A DNA stretch of 64,000 bases from Mycolicibacterium sp. CH28 (GTDB taxonomy: Bacteria > Actinomycetota > Actinomycetes > Mycobacteriales > Mycobacteriaceae), in contig NZ_SRLQ01000012.1 of NCBI RefSeq assembly GCF_004745805.1, positions 31,365-95,364 of the forward strand, given 5' to 3'. Every line of letters starts with the position of its first letter. Positions within the stretch are counted from its first letter, which is position 1. The position numbers were made by a program, and so were the translations under genes. This document shows, one piece after another, positions 1 to 8,526 of this stretch. The notes beneath the pieces were generated by a model. It ran no database searches, was not told the origin of the DNA, and saw only the letters and a program-made list of their open reading frames with translations.

Positions 1-1004
1 GTCAAGCCGTGCAGATACATTCCGTCAGGTCCGTTGTTGACCGCATCGAGGATCTCGCTCTTGGTGATCATCCCGCCGAGTGGCACGTGGGCCGAGGACA
101 CACCCTTGGCGAAGGTGATGATGTCGGGCTGGACGTTGAATCGGGTGGACCCGAACCACTCGCCGAGCCGGCCGAATCCGCAGATCACCTCATCGGCTAC
201 CAGCACGATGCCGTAGCGGTCACAGATCTCCCGCACGCCTTCGTGATAGCCCGCCGGCGGCACCAGCGACCCGCCGGCGTTCTGCAGCGGCTCGAGGAAG
301 ATCCCCGCGACGGTATCCGGCCCCTCTTGCACGATCAGCGCTTCGAGCTCGCTCAGCAGCAACTCAGCGAACTGCCGCTCGGTTTCCCCGGCGGGACGCT
401 TGTATCGCTTGCTGTTGGAGATATGTCGCGATCCGTACATCAACGGCTCGAACTGCTTGCGCAGGTTGGTCATACCGTTCAGGGACAGCGCCGCATAGGA
501 AGTGCCGTGGTAGGCGACCCGCCGGGACAGGAACTTGATCCGGGCGTGTTCGCCTCGCGCCTGGTGGTATTGCCGGATGAGCTTGATGGCAGCCTCGTTG
601 GACTCACCACCGCCGGAGGTGAAGTACACCCGGTCCAATCCCGGCGGCGCCAATTCGGCGATCTTGGCGGCCAGCTTGACGGCAGGCGGATGTGCCGCAG
701 CCCAGTTCGTGTAGTACGGAAGCTCGGCCATCTGATGGCGTACCGCATCGCCGATCTCCGCACCGAAGCTGTAACCGACGTTGACACAGAATAATCCGGC
801 GAGGGCGTCGATGTACTCGTGCCCGTCTGCGTCCCACAGACGACTGCCGTCGCCACGAACCATCACCGGCGGCGGCGCATCGGTGTAGACCGAGCCGGCG
901 GTGAAGCTCATGACGAGGTGCCGCTGGGCAAGGCGTCCGAGGTCGCCCGCCGCCGGGTCAGTAGCCCGGGCCGATGATCCAGGACTCTCGATGGTGTGTG
1001 TCAT
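1..1004 (-). CDS. Class III (omega-type) PLP aminotransferase, C-terminus cut by window edge
   Basis: The minus strand is open from an ATG at 1004 to base 1 without a stop, giving about 334 residues of an enzyme that is usually near 450, so the C-terminal quarter lies outside. The fold-type I pattern is clear: an N-terminal segment with WDADGHEYIDALAG, then YFTSGGGESNEAAIK, the PLP-ring motif VADEVICGFGRLGEWFGS, and FAKGVSSAHVPLGG, whose lysine should form the Schiff base. Family members move an amino group from an omega-amino acid, a polyamine or beta-alanine to pyruvate or glutamate; the substrate here cannot be read. It lies next to a TetR regulator and close to a GMC oxidoreductase and an NCS1 permease, so a role in breaking down an amine is inferred. 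Confidence 0.9.
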   Translation of the reverse strand, partial: MTHTIESPGSSARATDPAAGDLGRLAQRHLVMSFTAGSVYTDAPPPVMVRGDGSRLWDADGHEYIDALAGLFCVNVGYSFGAEIGDAVRHQMAELPYYTNWAAAHPPAVKLAAKIAELAPPGLDRVYFTSGGGESNEAAIKLIRQYHQARGEHARIKFLSRRVAYHGTSYAALSLNGMTNLRKQFEPLMYGSRHISNSKRYKRPAGETERQFAELLLSELEALIVQEGPDTVAGIFLEPLQNAGGSLVPPAGYHEGVREICDRYGIVLVADEVICGFGRLGEWFGSTRFNVQPDIITFAKGVSSAHVPLGGMITKSEILDAVNNGPDGMYLHGL

Positions 1005-1149
1005 GGGTGGCGTGCCGTCCTCTCGATTGATCCAAACCCCAGCGACGCACGGCCAACCGCCTTCCCACATCGCGGTGCCCGCATTCATTGCGCTGTACCG
1101 CAAAGAATGCTCGAAGAGCAATCCCGCGTCAAGCGATGGAGCGAATTTC

Positions 1150-1749
1150 TCAGATATCGGCGCCGGTGACCGAGCGCGCGTAGCTGCGCAGCAGAGCCGC
1201 CGCACCGCTAGCGTCCAACGACGAGTTACCGCCGTTGAGGTACATGCCGAAGGCGTCCTCGAGCGCGACGAAGTTCTGCGCGACGGCGAGGACGGACTCG
1301 GTGAGCGCGAAATCCCCGGACGCCTGGCCGGCCTCGAGCACGGCGACGTATAGCGACACCTCGCGCTCGAACAGCAGCGTCATCAGCGTGCCGTGGGTGG
1401 GCTCACGTCCGGCATTGACGGAGAACTCGTACAGAGCGCGGCTGAGCATGTCGCCCTCACCGGCGGGAAGACCCGACTCGATCAGGTTGACCAGGCGCTC
1501 CACCGGACTGTCGAGCTTGTTGATCGCGTCCAGCCGCTGCCAGTAGTACCGGTCGACGGCGGTGCGGTAGACCTCGTCGATCAGATCGTCGATCTCCGGG
1601 TAGTAGTAGGCCACCAGACGCGGGGATATACCCGCAGCCTGGGCGATGTCCTTGGCACGTACGGCACCCAAGCCGCGGTCGGCGATGACGTCGATCGCCG
1701 CCGCCACCAACTGGCTGCGCCGCGCGTCCTGGTTGCGCACTCGCGCCAC
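1150..1749 (-). CDS. TetR/AcrR-family transcriptional regulator (BetI-like)
   Basis: A 199-residue protein of usual TetR length. The N-terminal helix-turn-helix is plain (residues 10-55, with AKDIAQAAGISPRLVAYYY as the recognition region), followed by an all-helical ligand domain. It starts at GTG 1749 with TAGGAG six bases upstream. The preceding gap (1750-1835) holds a TACCCT hexamer at 1789-1784 that overlaps the small palindrome GTAC-G-GTAC (1787-1795), a plausible autoregulatory site. The likely targets are the aminotransferase downstream and the GMC/permease pair upstream, by position only. The C-terminal domain recalls BetI-type repressors; the ligand is unknown. Confidence 0.88.
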   Translation of the reverse strand: MARVRNQDARRSQLVAAAIDVIADRGLGAVRAKDIAQAAGISPRLVAYYYPEIDDLIDEVYRTAVDRYYWQRLDAINKLDSPVERLVNLIESGLPAGEGDMLSRALYEFSVNAGREPTHGTLMTLLFEREVSLYVAVLEAGQASGDFALTESVLAVAQNFVALEDAFGMYLNGGNSSLDASGAAALLRSYARSVTGADI

Positions 1750-1835
1750 GGAATGCTCCTACCCGTCCCGAGGTATTCGCCCAAGGGTACGGTACGAGCA
1801 CAGGCCGACTGCCGACCAGCCGAATTATCTGCGCA

Positions 1836-3398
1836 TCAGCGCAAAGAACGGGCGCCGGCCGCGGTCGCGCAGTCCTCGGCGATCAGTTCGCTGGCCCGCT
1901 CGGCGACCGCCATGATCGTCCCCACCGGGTTGACCGAGGGAATGGTCGGGAGGACGGATGCGTCGACGACCCGCAACCCGCGCACGCCGCGAACACGTAG
2001 CCGCGAATCACACACCGCCAGTGGATCTTCGGATGCGCCCATCCGGCACGTTCCGGAAACGTGGTACACGGTCTGGTGGGTCGCGCGCAGCACGGGCGAG
2101 AGCTCGTCGTCGGTGGCCAATCCGGCGCCGGGGAACACTTCGTCACCGATCCACTCGGACATCGGTGCCGTTGCGGCGATGCGCCGGGCCAGCCGGATTC
2201 CGGCGATCAATGTCGCCTCGTCGACGCCGCCGGCGTCGGTGAAATATCCGTAGTCGATGCTGGGCGGCGCGTCCGGATCCGCCGTGGTGATCCACACGCG
2301 ACCGCGGCTCGCGGGTTTGGCGACATTGGGCGCCAGCGCCACGATTCGATCGGGGAGATCCACCCCGTAGGTCACCGCATGATCGGCGACAGCCTCCACC
2401 GGAAAGTGCATGAGGACATCGGGCCGGGCCGGGCCGTCGGCGCGCAACCGCACCGCCGCACCGGCGTCCCAGCCGGTGGCACAGGTATCGGGAACCTCAC
2501 GACGGGCCTCCCAGACGATCAGGCCCTCGGCGTGGTCCATCAGGTTCTCTCCGACGCCGGGGCTGTCAACGACGGTCGTCACCCCGGCGGCTGCCAGCAC
2601 CGCCTGCGGACCGATCCCGGACAGTTGCAACAGTTTCGGCGAATCGATCGCCCCACAGCACACGATCACTTCACGCGACGCGCGGATCTCGTGCTCGATG
2701 CCGTCGTCACCGACGGCCAGCACGCCGACCGCGGCGCCGTCCTCGAGGAGTATCCGCACAACCCGCAGGCCGTGCCGGACGGTCAGGTTGTCGCGGACGT
2801 CCATGACGTCGTGCAGGTAGTGCACCGACGTGGAGGACCGCAGGTGACTCTCGGGCGTGTAACCGATCTCGAAGAATCCCGCACCCACACCGCTGCGGGC
2901 GAAGTCCGCATCACTGTTCCAGTTCGAGCGCGCGGGCAGGTCGAGCGCCCGAATCGCCGATGCGACGACGTCGGCGACGTAGGGGTTCTGGTGCTCGTCG
3001 GGTATCGGAACTATCGGTGTTGCAAGCCTGTCGAAGCACATGCCGACCGTCTCGGGGTCCCAGCCCTCGACGCCGAGTTCCGCCCACTCCTGCAAATCGG
3101 CCGCCAAGGGCCGCCAGCTGATCATCGTGTTGGCCGTGGAACAACCACCGAGGATGCGCATCCGCGCCTGACGGATGTTGGAGTTGCCCCGCTGCTGCGC
3201 GATGCTGCGGTAGTCGAGGTCGTACTCGCTCTCCACCATTTCGGGCCAGCGCCGGATGTCCAGCGCGCGCGGTTCGTTCACGTCGGACGGGCCCGGCTCG
3301 ATGAGCGTCACTCGAGCATCGGGGTCCGCCGAAAGGCGACCGGCGACAATGCATCCCGCCGTACCTCCACCGACGACGAGGTACTCGCAGTGACTCAC
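1836..3398 (-). CDS. GMC-family FAD oxidoreductase (choline dehydrogenase-like)
   Basis: 520 residues, starting at GTG 3398; an open frame continues upstream but would lie inside the permease gene. The N-terminus EYLVVGGGTAGCIVAGRLS is the FAD-binding Rossmann motif, followed by GGCSTANTMISWR and the second GMC signature region GAIDSPKLLQLSGIG. The C-terminal active site shows YHVSGTCRMG (catalytic His) and VDASVLPTIPSVNPVGTIMA (second catalytic Asn). GMC enzymes oxidise alcohols such as choline or sugars. GTG(A) overlaps the stop codon of the permease by 4 bases, so the two are translationally coupled and probably act on one compound. The substrate is unknown. Confidence 0.9.
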   Translation of the reverse strand: MSHCEYLVVGGGTAGCIVAGRLSADPDARVTLIEPGPSDVNEPRALDIRRWPEMVESEYDLDYRSIAQQRGNSNIRQARMRILGGCSTANTMISWRPLAADLQEWAELGVEGWDPETVGMCFDRLATPIVPIPDEHQNPYVADVVASAIRALDLPARSNWNSDADFARSGVGAGFFEIGYTPESHLRSSTSVHYLHDVMDVRDNLTVRHGLRVVRILLEDGAAVGVLAVGDDGIEHEIRASREVIVCCGAIDSPKLLQLSGIGPQAVLAAAGVTTVVDSPGVGENLMDHAEGLIVWEARREVPDTCATGWDAGAAVRLRADGPARPDVLMHFPVEAVADHAVTYGVDLPDRIVALAPNVAKPASRGRVWITTADPDAPPSIDYGYFTDAGGVDEATLIAGIRLARRIAATAPMSEWIGDEVFPGAGLATDDELSPVLRATHQTVYHVSGTCRMGASEDPLAVCDSRLRVRGVRGLRVVDASVLPTIPSVNPVGTIMAVAERASELIAEDCATAAGARSLR

Positions 3399-4798
3399 GC
3401 TGCGCTCGGGGCCACGCTGCCGACGGAGGCGGCGGCCACGCGCGGTCGCATCAGCACGTAGTACAGGGGGCAGATGACGGCGAGGCCGACGATCCACGAC
3501 ACATCCACCTTGTTCAGCGCCTCGGCCGCGAATCCGGTGAACAACGTTGTCGACAGGAAGGGGATCTGCACCAGGATGCCGGCGAAGTAGCAGCCGATGG
3601 CCACCCAGTTGAAGCGGCCGTAGACGCCACCGTCGCGTTCGAAGAGCGCGTCGATGTCGTAGTGCCCGTGCCTCAGCAGGTAATAGTCGACCAGGTTGAC
3701 CGCCGTCCAGGGGATCAACACACACAACAGGAGCGCCAGGAAGTTCGCGTAGTTGGCCAGGAAGTCGTCAGCACTGATCAGCGCGGGAATCAGCGTCAGC
3801 ACGAACAGCACGATCGCGATCATCGCGCGACTGCCGGCCTGCGGATTCCACCGCGGAGCGATGTTCTGTCCGATCGTGATCGTCGACAGCGTGCCGCAGT
3901 AGAGGTTCATCGCGTTGGTTGCGGCGATACCGATCGCGAAGATCGCGAACACTCCCGTGGTGACACCGTGAGTCAGCGTCGACAACCCGTCGAGCGTGTC
4001 GTCGTTGGGCAGCGCGGCACCCACCAGCACACCCAGCAACATGGGTAGCACCGAACCGAGTACGCACCCCGCGTAGGTGCCCCAGAACGCGGCCCGCTGA
4101 CCGGTGTCCTTGGGCATGTACCTGGTGTAGTCGGAAACATATGGGGCGTAAGCGATCTGCCACAGGGCGGCCACCGAAAGCGTGGCCATGAAGCCGGCCC
4201 AGGTGAACCCGTCGGTGTGCCATGTCCCGGCGGGCACGCCGTTTACGCCGACGATCCACACGAATGCCACGATCAGCGCGCCGCCGGCGACGACCGACAA
4301 CACAGCCGCCACCCGGTGAATGAGCCGGTAGCCCACGATCGTGGCGGCCACACTGATAAGCCCGATGATGACGATGGACCAGTTGGTGGGTAGGCCGGTG
4401 ACCTGCGAGAGGGCCTGGCCGCCGAGGACCGCGTTGGAGGCGAAGAAGCCCAGGTACATGAACACCACCAGGACCACCACCAGCAGGCTGCCGTACGACC
4501 CGAACTGGGCTCGGGTCTGCAGCATCTGCGGCACGCCCATCTGCGGTCCCTGCGCCGCGTGCAGCGCCATCACGATGCCGCCGACGACGTTGCCGAGCAC
4601 CACCGCGAGCGCACCGGCCCAGCATGGGAGGCCGAACACCGCGGTGGACAACGCACCCGTGATGATCGTCAACAGCATGATGTTGGAGCCGAACCACACG
4701 GTGAACAGATCCCGCGCACGGCCATGCCGTTCGTCTACCGGGACATGGTCGATCGTCCGGCGTTCGACGGATTCCGGTTTGGAGCTGGGTGCGGTCAT
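3395..4798 (-). CDS. NCS1-family nucleobase/cytosine-type permease
   Basis: 467 residues with about 12 hydrophobic helices. The N-terminal region RARDLFTVWFGSNIMLLTIITG and, further on, YCGTLSTI/GQNIAPRW are typical of nucleobase:cation symporter-1 proteins (cytosine, allantoin, hydantoin, uracil or thiamine carriers). ATG 4798 is preferred over GTG 4804 because GAAGG lies nine bases before it. The stop overlaps the GTG of the GMC oxidoreductase (4 bp). The divergent neighbour is an amidohydrolase, so a heterocyclic or amide nitrogen compound is a reasonable guess for the cargo. The N-terminal 25 residues are cytoplasmic and charged. Confidence 0.9.
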   Translation of the reverse strand: MTAPSSKPESVERRTIDHVPVDERHGRARDLFTVWFGSNIMLLTIITGALSTAVFGLPCWAGALAVVLGNVVGGIVMALHAAQGPQMGVPQMLQTRAQFGSYGSLLVVVLVVFMYLGFFASNAVLGGQALSQVTGLPTNWSIVIIGLISVAATIVGYRLIHRVAAVLSVVAGGALIVAFVWIVGVNGVPAGTWHTDGFTWAGFMATLSVAALWQIAYAPYVSDYTRYMPKDTGQRAAFWGTYAGCVLGSVLPMLLGVLVGAALPNDDTLDGLSTLTHGVTTGVFAIFAIGIAATNAMNLYCGTLSTITIGQNIAPRWNPQAGSRAMIAIVLFVLTLIPALISADDFLANYANFLALLLCVLIPWTAVNLVDYYLLRHGHYDIDALFERDGGVYGRFNWVAIGCYFAGILVQIPFLSTTLFTGFAAEALNKVDVSWIVGLAVICPLYYVLMRPRVAAASVGSVAPSAA

Positions 4799-4868
4799 GG
4801 ACACCGGCCTTCACATACGACGTTTCCGCGGCTGAGACCGCGATCGCTATCAGTATTCGGCGAGGATT

Positions 4869-4911
4869 GAAACGGATAAATCACAAAGAATCGGACTGCT
4901 AGATCTGTTTC
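4869..4911. promoter_or_regulatory. Imperfect inverted repeat between permease and amidohydrolase (possible operator)
   Basis: GAAACGGAT (4869-4877) and ATCTGTTTC (4903-4911) are inverted copies with one mismatch, 25 bases apart. They lie in the AT-richer 141-base region between the divergent permease and amidohydrolase starts. A binding site for the TetR regulator at 1150-1749 is possible but unproven; no clear promoter hexamers were picked. Confidence 0.25.
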
Positions 4912-4939
4912 ATCGATGTAGTCGAGCGAGAAGTCCGCG

Positions 4940-6622
4940 TTGACCTCGTGGCGGAGCAGGCGTGACGATCTCCCGGTGCACGCCGACCATGTATTCGCAA
5001 ACGCCTCGGTCTTCCTTCCCGATGGCAGCGGTCCCGCCGACACCGTCGCCGTGCTCGACGGCCGAATCATGGCGGTCGGCCGCGGCGTCGATCGCGACCT
5101 GATCGGCGCCGGTACAGAAGTCCTCGACCTCGGCGGCGCGACGCTGCTACCCGGTTTCATCGATGCACACGTGCATCCCGTCGCGGCCGGAATACAAGCC
5201 CTGCGTTGCGATCTCTCGCCCCTCCCGCACGACCGGCCCAGCTATCGGGCGGCCATAGCCGACTACGCGGCGGCCCATCCCGAGGAGCAGATGGTCGCCG
5301 GAAGCGGGTGGTACGGCGACGCCTTCGACGGCGGCTTCCCGGCCGCAGCCGATATCGACGACGTGGTCGCCGACCGCCCCGTGGTGTTGTCGAGCCACGA
5401 CGGACACGGCGTCTGGGTGAACAGCCGTGCCCTTGCCCTCGCCGGGATCGACGCCCACACCCCGGATCCGCCGGGAGGACGCATCGTGCGGGACCGAGAC
5501 GGACAGCCGACGGGGATGCTGTTCGAAAGCGCCGCCGATCCGCTCAACCGCCTCATCCCAGAGGTCACTCCCGAATTCCTCCGGCGGGCGCTACTCGAGG
5601 CACAACGCCGGCTGCACGCTGTCGGCGTGACAGGTTGGCAGGACGCGGGTGTCGGCATTCCGGCGTTCGGGCTCACCGACATCCTCGCCACCTACCTCGA
5701 CGCCGACGCCGCGGGTGAGCTGACCGCACGCGTGGTCGGGGCGCTGTGGTGGACGGCCGACGCCGGGCTTGCCCAGCTGGATGAGATCTTGGCCCGCCGC
5801 GCCACTGCCGGGCCAGGCCGATTCAGTGCCTCCGCGGTCAAGGTCATGCAGGACGGTATCTGCGAAAACTGCACGGCGGCGATGCTCGCGCCCTATCACG
5901 GCACCCCGGGCGATTCGCTGACCGGCATGTCGTTCATCGACCCGAGCGAGCTCGCCCGGATCACGACTCACCTTGCCGCCGAGGGCTTTCAGATCCACAT
6001 CCACGCCGTGGGGGATCGCGCCGTGCGGGAGGGCCTCGACGCCCTGGAAGTCGCGATCCGATCGACTCCGCAGTTCGACGGGCGGCACCAGATCGCGCAC
6101 CTCGATGTCGTCGACCCAAGCGACATCCCGCGGTTCGGCGCCCTCGGCGTGATCGCCAACATCCAGGCGCTGTGGGCGCGTCGAGACACCGAAATCGTCG
6201 AGCGCAAGCTGCCACTGCTCGGACCGGAGCGTGAACCGTGGCACTTTCCGTTCGGATCACTGCGGCGGCACGGCGCGACCCTGGCGATGGGCAGCGACTG
6301 GCCCGTCACCGATCCGAATCCGATGTGGGCGATCCACACGGCCGTGCACCGCACGGGTACCCGCGCCGACCCCCACGCGATCGGCGCCGACGTCTTCGAC
6401 AGACCACTTCAGGCGCAGGAGGCGATCGACCTGCGCACCGCCCTGTCGGCCTACACAACCGGTTCGGCGTATGCCAATCACGACGACGACCGCGGCACGA
6501 TCGCCGTCGGCAAAATCGCCGACCTCGTCGCCCTCGACTCCGACGTGTTCCTGGCCGAAGACATCGGGACGGTGCAGGCGGCGCTGACCATGGTCGGCGG
6601 CGAGGTCGTGCACCGGGTGTGA
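4940..6622 (+). CDS. YtcJ-type metal-dependent amidohydrolase
   Basis: 560 residues, the usual length of the amidohydrolase-3/YtcJ family. It shows the strand-1 metal motif GFIDAHVHP, a mid-protein SSHDGHGVWVNSRALALAG typical of YtcJ, IHIHAVGDRAVREGLDALE (metal-binding His), and MGSDWPVTDPNP (catalytic Asp). The C-terminus returns to the small beta-sandwich (GKIADLVALDSDVF). Known members include N-substituted formamide deformylases; the substrate here is open. The start is uncertain: TTG 4940 has a weak GAGAAG before it, and GTG 4976 is the other option just before the conserved region. It is divergent from the permease. Confidence 0.85.
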   Translation: MTSWRSRRDDLPVHADHVFANASVFLPDGSGPADTVAVLDGRIMAVGRGVDRDLIGAGTEVLDLGGATLLPGFIDAHVHPVAAGIQALRCDLSPLPHDRPSYRAAIADYAAAHPEEQMVAGSGWYGDAFDGGFPAAADIDDVVADRPVVLSSHDGHGVWVNSRALALAGIDAHTPDPPGGRIVRDRDGQPTGMLFESAADPLNRLIPEVTPEFLRRALLEAQRRLHAVGVTGWQDAGVGIPAFGLTDILATYLDADAAGELTARVVGALWWTADAGLAQLDEILARRATAGPGRFSASAVKVMQDGICENCTAAMLAPYHGTPGDSLTGMSFIDPSELARITTHLAAEGFQIHIHAVGDRAVREGLDALEVAIRSTPQFDGRHQIAHLDVVDPSDIPRFGALGVIANIQALWARRDTEIVERKLPLLGPEREPWHFPFGSLRRHGATLAMGSDWPVTDPNPMWAIHTAVHRTGTRADPHAIGADVFDRPLQAQEAIDLRTALSAYTTGSAYANHDDDRGTIAVGKIADLVALDSDVFLAEDIGTVQAALTMVGGEVVHRV

Positions 6623-6738
6623 AACCGGCTAGGGCGATGAAGTACTTCGCCCGCGCCCACGTCTGGGTGCACCGCCGCACAAGGGCTATCGCGATGCCAC
6701 CGATCGGCGTATTCCGTTGGCGGTGTGTGAGCCGGTTT
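6622..6738. repeat. Inverted repeat between two convergent genes
   Basis: AAACCGGCT (6622-6630) and AGCCGGTTT (6730-6738) are perfect 9-bp inverted copies that bracket the 119-base gap between the amidohydrolase stop and the SDR stop. Inside, GAAGTACTTC flanked by GGGC/GCCC can form a further small hairpin. The layout fits a two-way transcript end; no U-tract is present. Confidence 0.35.
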
Positions 6739-6741
6739 GAG

Positions 6742-7647
6742 TCAGGCCCCGAAGACCGGCATCGGTGTGCGCGACTTCTCCAGCAGATCACCGACCACCG
6801 GGCCGAGCTCGGCGGGATCCCAGCGAGCTCCCTTGTCGGCCTCGGCGCCGCGGGCCCAGCCCTCGGCTACCCGGATGATGCCGCCCTCGACCTCGAACAC
6901 CCGCCCGGTGACGTCCTTGGACTCGGCGCTGCCGAGCCAGACCACCAGCGGTGAGACGTTCTCCGGTGCCATGGCGTCGAAATCGTTGCCCTGCGTGGAC
7001 ATCATGTCGGCGAACACCGTCTCGGTCATCCGGGTGCGTGCCGACGGCGCGATCGCGTTGACGGTAACGCCGAAGCGGCCCATCTCGGCGGCGGCCACCA
7101 GAGTCAACGCGGCAATGCCCGCCTTCGCGGCGCTGTAATTGGCCTGCCCGACGCTGCCCTGCAACCCGGCGCCGGAGCTGGTGTTGATGATGCGGGCATC
7201 GACGGCATTGCCGGCCTTGGACTGTGCCCGCCAGTACGCGCCGGCGTGCTTCATGGTTGCGAAGTGTCCCTTGAGGTGCACCGCGGTGACGGCGTCGAAT
7301 TCCTCTTCCGAGGTGTTGACGAGCATTCGGTCGCGGACGATGCCGGCGTTGTTGACCAGCACGTCGAGTCCACCGAAGGAGTCGACGGCGGTCTGGATCA
7401 GTGCCTCGGCCTGCGCCCAGTCGGCGACGTTGGAACCGTTGGCGACGGCTTCGCCGCCGGCTGCGGTGATCTCGTCGACCACCGACTGCGCGGCACTGCC
7501 GCCGCCGGCAGGTGAGCCGTCAAGGCCGACGCCGATGTCGTTGACCACCACCCGCGCGCCCTCGGCGGCGAACGCCAGTGCGTGCGCGCGCCCGATGCCG
7601 CCACCGGCACCCGTGACGATGACCACCCGGCCGTCGAGCAATCCCAT
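6742..7647 (-). CDS. Short-chain dehydrogenase/reductase of the KstR2 regulon (Rv3548c-like)
   Basis: 301 residues. The Rossmann motif TGAGGGIGRAHA is at the N-terminus, NNAGIVRDRM in the middle, and the catalytic pair YSAAK follows INTSSGAGLQG. The extra N-terminal stretch (GVGLDGSPAGGGS) is typical of SDRs related to peroxisomal 17beta-hydroxysteroid/3-hydroxyacyl-CoA dehydrogenases. It lies 12 bases downstream of a second SDR gene, in the same order as Rv3549c-Rv3548c, within the cluster for degrading steroid rings C and D. A 3-hydroxyacyl-CoA dehydrogenase step on a ring-derived CoA ester is likely, but the exact substrate is not established from sequence. Confidence 0.88.
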   Translation of the reverse strand: MGLLDGRVVIVTGAGGGIGRAHALAFAAEGARVVVNDIGVGLDGSPAGGGSAAQSVVDEITAAGGEAVANGSNVADWAQAEALIQTAVDSFGGLDVLVNNAGIVRDRMLVNTSEEEFDAVTAVHLKGHFATMKHAGAYWRAQSKAGNAVDARIINTSSGAGLQGSVGQANYSAAKAGIAALTLVAAAEMGRFGVTVNAIAPSARTRMTETVFADMMSTQGNDFDAMAPENVSPLVVWLGSAESKDVTGRVFEVEGGIIRVAEGWARGAEADKGARWDPAELGPVVGDLLEKSRTPMPVFGA

Positions 7648-7659
7648 TTCCGTGTCTCC

Positions 7660-8457
7660 TTATTTGTTGGCATTCGAGGCGGACAGGTAGGCAGGCGGCT
7701 CCCCGCCGCCGTGCACCGCCACCTTTGCTCCAGTGATGTATGCGGCCGCATCGGAGGCCAGAAATGCTGCCGCCCAGCCGATATCGGCTGGTTTGGCCAG
7801 GCGCCCCAGCGGCACGGTCGCCGCTACGGCGGCCTGCGACTCGGCGTCGCCGTAGAACAGCTCGGCCTGCTCGGTTTCGACCATGCCGACCACGAGTGCG
7901 TTGACGCGGACCTTGGGCGCCCATTCCACGGCCAGCGTGGTGGTCAGACTTTCCACGCCGGCCTTGGCCGCGCTGTAGGCCGCGGTGCCCGGTGAGGGCC
8001 GCCCTGCGCTGACGCTCGAGATCGACACGATCGACCCGCCCTGCGGCTGGGTCTGCATGACGGCGTTGGCCGCCTGCGAGACATGCAGCATGCCAAGCAG
8101 ATTCAGCTCGACGATCTTCTGGTGAAACTTCGGGGATGCCTCGGCCGCAAGCGCATACGGTGAGCCGCCGGCATTGTTCACCACAACATCGAGATGGCCG
8201 TACTTCTCGACGATGGACTCGATGAGCACAGCGACGGCGGCGGCGTCGCGGACATCGCAACTGTGAAAGTCATAGGGCAGTCCGTCGACGGCCCGGCGGG
8301 CGCAGGTGACGACGGTGGCGCCCTGGTCGGCGAAGACGGCGCTGATGCCCGCACCCACACCGCGCACACCACCGGTCACCAGCACAACGCGGCCCTGTAG
8401 CCCCAGGTTGACGGGTCCCAGGTTGACAGCAGCGGGAGTGTCAGCGGGCTCGGTCAC
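7660..8457 (-). CDS. Short-chain dehydrogenase/reductase of the KstR2 regulon (Rv3549c-like)
   Basis: 265 residues with TGGVRGVGAGISAVF (cofactor site), NNAGGSPYA and YSAAKAG (catalytic Tyr/Lys). GTG 8457 was chosen because it directly follows a TACGCT hexamer by six bases, a leaderless arrangement, while a longer reading to 8502 would run through the KstR2 operator. It is first in a two-gene operon with the next SDR and divergent from echA20, with the operator between them. By position it is a steroid ring C/D catabolic dehydrogenase; the substrate is unassigned. Confidence 0.87.
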   Translation of the reverse strand: MTEPADTPAAVNLGPVNLGLQGRVVLVTGGVRGVGAGISAVFADQGATVVTCARRAVDGLPYDFHSCDVRDAAAVAVLIESIVEKYGHLDVVVNNAGGSPYALAAEASPKFHQKIVELNLLGMLHVSQAANAVMQTQPQGGSIVSISSVSAGRPSPGTAAYSAAKAGVESLTTTLAVEWAPKVRVNALVVGMVETEQAELFYGDAESQAAVAATVPLGRLAKPADIGWAAAFLASDAAAYITGAKVAVHGGGEPPAYLSASNANK

Positions 8458-8469
8458 TGTGCTAGCGTA
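8458..8469 (-). promoter_or_regulatory. Leaderless promoter -10 for the SDR operon
   Basis: On the minus strand TACGCT (8469-8464) fits the mycobacterial TANNNT -10 and is followed by six bases and then the GTG at 8457, so transcription probably begins at the start codon. The KstR2 box sits four bases further upstream, where bound repressor would block polymerase. Confidence 0.55.
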
Positions 8470-8472
8470 CCA

Positions 8473-8486
8473 AGCAAGTGCTTGCT
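8473..8486. promoter_or_regulatory. KstR2 operator between SDR operon and echA20
   Basis: AGCAAGTGCTTGCT is a perfect match to the published KstR2 motif AnCAAGnnCTTGnT and is almost fully palindromic. It lies between the divergent SDR operon (start 8457) and echA20 (start 8527), so it should control both. In the family, HIP-CoA (the FadD3 product) releases KstR2. Confidence 0.92.
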
Positions 8487-8526
8487 TAGGTATTCGCCCC
8501 ATCCAGGAAGTGGATCAGGAACGCCG

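Noticed and set aside
1108..1120. TGCTC-GAA-GAGCA inverted repeat between aminotransferase and TetR genes
   Set aside because: Arms of five bases are expected by chance at this frequency, and no promoter is aligned with it.
2061..3461. 466-residue open frame on the plus strand opposite the GMC gene
   Set aside because: Antisense shadow caused by high GC; composition is low-complexity His/Arg/Gly-rich and no family is recognised.
3399..3725. N-terminal extension of the GMC oxidoreductase frame
   Set aside because: It lies within the permease gene, is Arg-rich without family features, and GTG 3398 with a GTGA overlap precedes the FAD motif directly.
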